Positions 5,172 to 6,561 of a DNA stretch of 6,561 bases are shown here, in pieces (positions within the stretch are counted from its first letter, which is position 1; each line of letters starts with the position of its first letter). The stretch spans positions 1-6,561 of the forward strand of contig JASLXL010000194.1 in assembly GCA_030740335.1 (NCBI GenBank), written 5' to 3'. The notes under the pieces were generated by a model. The model saw only the letters and a list, made by a program, of their open reading frames with translations, was not told the DNA's origin and did not search any database. The translations under genes were made by a program, and so were the position numbers. Source of the stretch: SAR202 cluster bacterium. Lineage in GTDB: Bacteria; Chloroflexota; Dehalococcoidia; SAR202; CAJWER01.

Positions 5172-6200
5172 ATGGCGGACAAGAAGCTGCGAGCAGGAGT
5201 GATCGGAGCCAGGCTAGGTGCGGCCCACGCGTATGCCTATGCGAACTCGTCGGAGTATGAACTAGTAGCGGTTTGCGATCTGTTTCCAAAGGTTATCGAC
5301 GAGATGTGGGAGAGGGCCAAGCTTCCAGAGGGCTCGGTACGCACCTACACCGACTACAAAGAGATGTTCGAAAAAGAAAACTTGGACGTCGTCAGCGTCA
5401 CGGTACCAGACCACCTGCACGCCGATCCGGTATGCGACGCGGCGGACGCAGGCATAAAGGGCGTCTTCAGCGAGAAGCCGCTGACCATCAACCTCGAAGA
5501 CGCAGACCGCATTATCGACGCCGTGAATCGCAACGGCACCAAAATGTCCGTCGACCACACTCGGAGCTTTGTCCCTGTCTTCCGCGAGGCCAGAGAGTCG
5601 GTCCGGAATGGCGATCTAGGCGGACTGACCCGTATCGTCGCCCACATGGGCGGACACAGATCCATGCTGTTCCGCAATGGCACCCATATCGTCGACCTCA
5701 TGGGCTACTTTGCGGAGTCGAGGCCGAAGTGGGTGCTTGCTGTCCACGAGCAGGGATTCGAGGACTACGGCACCGTTTACAAGGGTGAAGGCGGCAAGGA
5801 CCCGGCACTCGACCCCGGCTCGACGCTAATTGTCGAGTATGAAAATGGCGTAAGGGCCATTCTGAACTCGGCAAAGATGACTCCAGCCATTACCGAGATC
5901 GACGTGATGGGCCCCAAAGGACGAATCAGGGCTGACGATGCAGGCGGAAGCCGCTTGCTATCCGACACCGTCGAAGGCGCGGTAACCCTCGACCCAAGCT
6001 TCGACCACCCGGGCTACCCTGAGTTCTTCGGGGACGCCCTCATCCCGGCGGTCCAAGAAATGGCCCAGATGGTCCTCAACGGCGCAGAAAGCAGCTCACC
6101 ACCCGAGCGCGGGCGCGACACCCTGGAGATCATGCTAGGTGCACTACTCTCCCAGGACGACGGCAACATCAAAGTAAACCTGCCGCTCCCAAGAAACTAG
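5172..6200 (+). CDS. Gfo/Idh/MocA family NAD(P)-dependent oxidoreductase
   Basis: A 342-residue protein of typical family length. The N-terminal Rossmann domain starts LRAGVIGARLGAAHAYAY (6-23). The acidic residue ending strand 2 (VCDLF, Asp36) suggests preference for NAD over NADP. PDHLHADPV (79-87) precedes the family EKP motif in FSEKPLTI (99-106); Lys102 is the conserved catalytic-site lysine of the family. The second half has THIVDLMGYF (171-180), with His172 and Asp175 in the positions of the usual HxxD active-site motif. It then forms the alpha/beta dimerisation domain (GSTLIVEYENGVRA, 216-229) and ends with the helix RDTLEIMLGALLS (315-327). Family members oxidise or reduce cyclic polyols and sugars or related compounds; the substrate here is unknown. 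The dinucleotide glycine motif is unusual: IGARLGAAH lacks the middle glycine of GxGxxG. It is divergent from the MFS gene and probably monocistronic. Confidence 0.9.
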   Translation: MADKKLRAGVIGARLGAAHAYAYANSSEYELVAVCDLFPKVIDEMWERAKLPEGSVRTYTDYKEMFEKENLDVVSVTVPDHLHADPVCDAADAGIKGVFSEKPLTINLEDADRIIDAVNRNGTKMSVDHTRSFVPVFREARESVRNGDLGGLTRIVAHMGGHRSMLFRNGTHIVDLMGYFAESRPKWVLAVHEQGFEDYGTVYKGEGGKDPALDPGSTLIVEYENGVRAILNSAKMTPAITEIDVMGPKGRIRADDAGGSRLLSDTVEGAVTLDPSFDHPGYPEFFGDALIPAVQEMAQMVLNGAESSSPPERGRDTLEIMLGALLSQDDGNIKVNLPLPRN

Positions 6201-6255
6201 TACTCAGCGCCACCCGATAGGGGCAGGACGATGGTCCGTCCCCACCACCATGCCA

Positions 6256-6286
6256 TGTTACCCTGAGCAGAGCAAAGGGTCTGGGG
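6256..6286. repeat. CCTGAG-type intergenic hairpin, candidate dispersed repeat copy
   Basis: ACCCT (6260-6264) and AGGGT (6276-6280) pair perfectly. An inner GC/GC pair lies between them, and TCTGGGG follows. The layout CCTGAGC-AGAGC-AAAGG-GTCTGGGG resembles the short ATCCTGAGCGnAGCGAAGGATCT-type elements scattered through intergenic regions of many Chloroflexota and other genomes, here with compensating base changes in the stem. One copy cannot prove a repeat family. The remainder of 6201-6342 shows nothing else. Confidence 0.45.
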
Positions 6287-6342
6287 CGAAGGGGTACCAC
6301 GTGAATTCGACTGGCAGGAAGCGCCTCATCGTGACAGAAATC

Positions 6343-6378
6343 AAAAGGCCCGCGAACCTCATGGCTCGCGGGCCTTTT
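6343..6378. terminator. Bidirectional rho-independent terminator between convergent genes
   Basis: AAAAGGCCCGCGA (6343-6355) and TCGCGGGCCTTTT (6366-6378) form a perfect 13-bp stem with a 10-nt loop. It has a GC-rich core and a T-run on each strand. It can end transcripts of the plus-strand Gfo/Idh gene (stop at 6200) and of the minus-strand gene whose stop is at 6407, only 28 nt away. Confidence 0.9.
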
Positions 6379-6406
6379 GTGTGTGCTAGGTGCAGCTTGT
6401 GCGAAG

Positions 6407-6561
6407 CTAGCCCTTTATCTTCACCAATCGCCCCGTAGCCGACGATTCGACCGCCGCGTCGATCACTTCAAGGACATGCACCGCATCGTCGATGGACGTC
6501 GGTGCCTTGCCGCCGGTCCGCGACGCCTCCATGTGCTGCAACATGAAGTCCTCGCCCGCTG
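6407..6561 (-). CDS. C-terminal end of a second Gfo/Idh/MocA-like oxidoreductase (partial)
   Basis: I translated this by hand: 50 residues then a TAG stop (6409-6407), with the rest beyond the right edge. The fragment reads EDFMLQHMEASRTGGKAP near its start and ends with IDDAVHVLEVIDAAVESS and ATGRLVKIKG. The order is the usual tail of Gfo/Idh/MocA proteins: a helix with F..H..A...G, a short linker with a proline, then the D(D)A..VLEVIDAA..S...GR.V pattern. The family call rests on this tail alone, so it is less certain than the full-length gene. It is convergent with the gene at 5172-6200 and shares the terminator at 6343-6378. No catalytic residues fall inside the visible part. Confidence 0.75.
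   Translation of the reverse strand, partial: AGEDFMLQHMEASRTGGKAPTSIDDAVHVLEVIDAAVESSATGRLVKIKG

Noticed and set aside
6250..6438. 62-residue plus-strand frame after the Gfo/Idh gene
   Set aside because: It reads through the strong terminator at 6343-6378 and into the antisense of the partial gene at 6407-6561.
1..6561. CRISPR array, tRNA/rRNA, transposase or phage genes
   Set aside because: I looked for short spaced direct repeats, tRNA-like cloverleaf ends and mobile-element proteins and saw none. The only clear direct repeats are the cupin genes themselves.

Overview
The window looks like a piece of a bacterial chromosome of fairly high GC content. The gene families are an LLM-class (luciferase-like) flavin/F420 oxidoreductase, small single-domain cupins, a cysteine-synthase-like PLP enzyme, a DHA3-type MFS exporter and two Gfo/Idh/MocA oxidoreductases. 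Together with short CCTGAG-type intergenic hairpins, this mix suggests a Chloroflexota lineage of the Dehalococcoidia/SAR202 type. That assignment is inferred from gene content and style; there is no marker gene here.

Layout. Positions 1-2123 (minus strand) hold a probable operon, read right to left: three tandem cupin paralogues (2123-1701, 1632-1213, 1140-721) and then an LLM oxidoreductase (674 to beyond the left edge). A plausible sigma-70-like promoter lies at 2189-2217. Positions 2124-2487 are a gene-free divergent control region with an operator-like palindrome and a strong stem-loop with competing partners. Positions 2488-3453 (plus) encode a PLP-dependent cysteine synthase family enzyme. 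Positions 3454-3754 are a gene-free convergent region with one terminator candidate for each strand. Positions 3755-5020 (minus) encode a 12-TM MFS exporter. Positions 5021-5171 are a short divergent promoter region. Positions 5172-6200 (plus) encode a Gfo/Idh/MocA oxidoreductase. After it come a dispersed-repeat-like hairpin (6256-6286) and a strong bidirectional terminator (6343-6378). From 6561 down to 6407 (minus) lies the C-terminal end of a second Gfo/Idh/MocA-like protein.

How the genes may work together. The most distinctive part is the cupin x3 plus LLM oxidoreductase cassette. The cupins are 84-86% identical to each other, repeat every 491-492 bp, and share a 28-residue invariant core in which every nucleotide difference is synonymous. 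All three keep the three metal-binding histidines but lack the usual cupin glutamate. The cassette could encode oxidation or isomerisation of a small organic substrate by a 3-His metal enzyme together with a flavin/F420 enzyme, but the substrate cannot be read from the sequence. The PLP enzyme, exporter and sugar-type dehydrogenases are separate transcription units whose link to the cassette is not shown. Nothing in the window is a proven new system; the triplicated atypical cupins are the best candidate for one.
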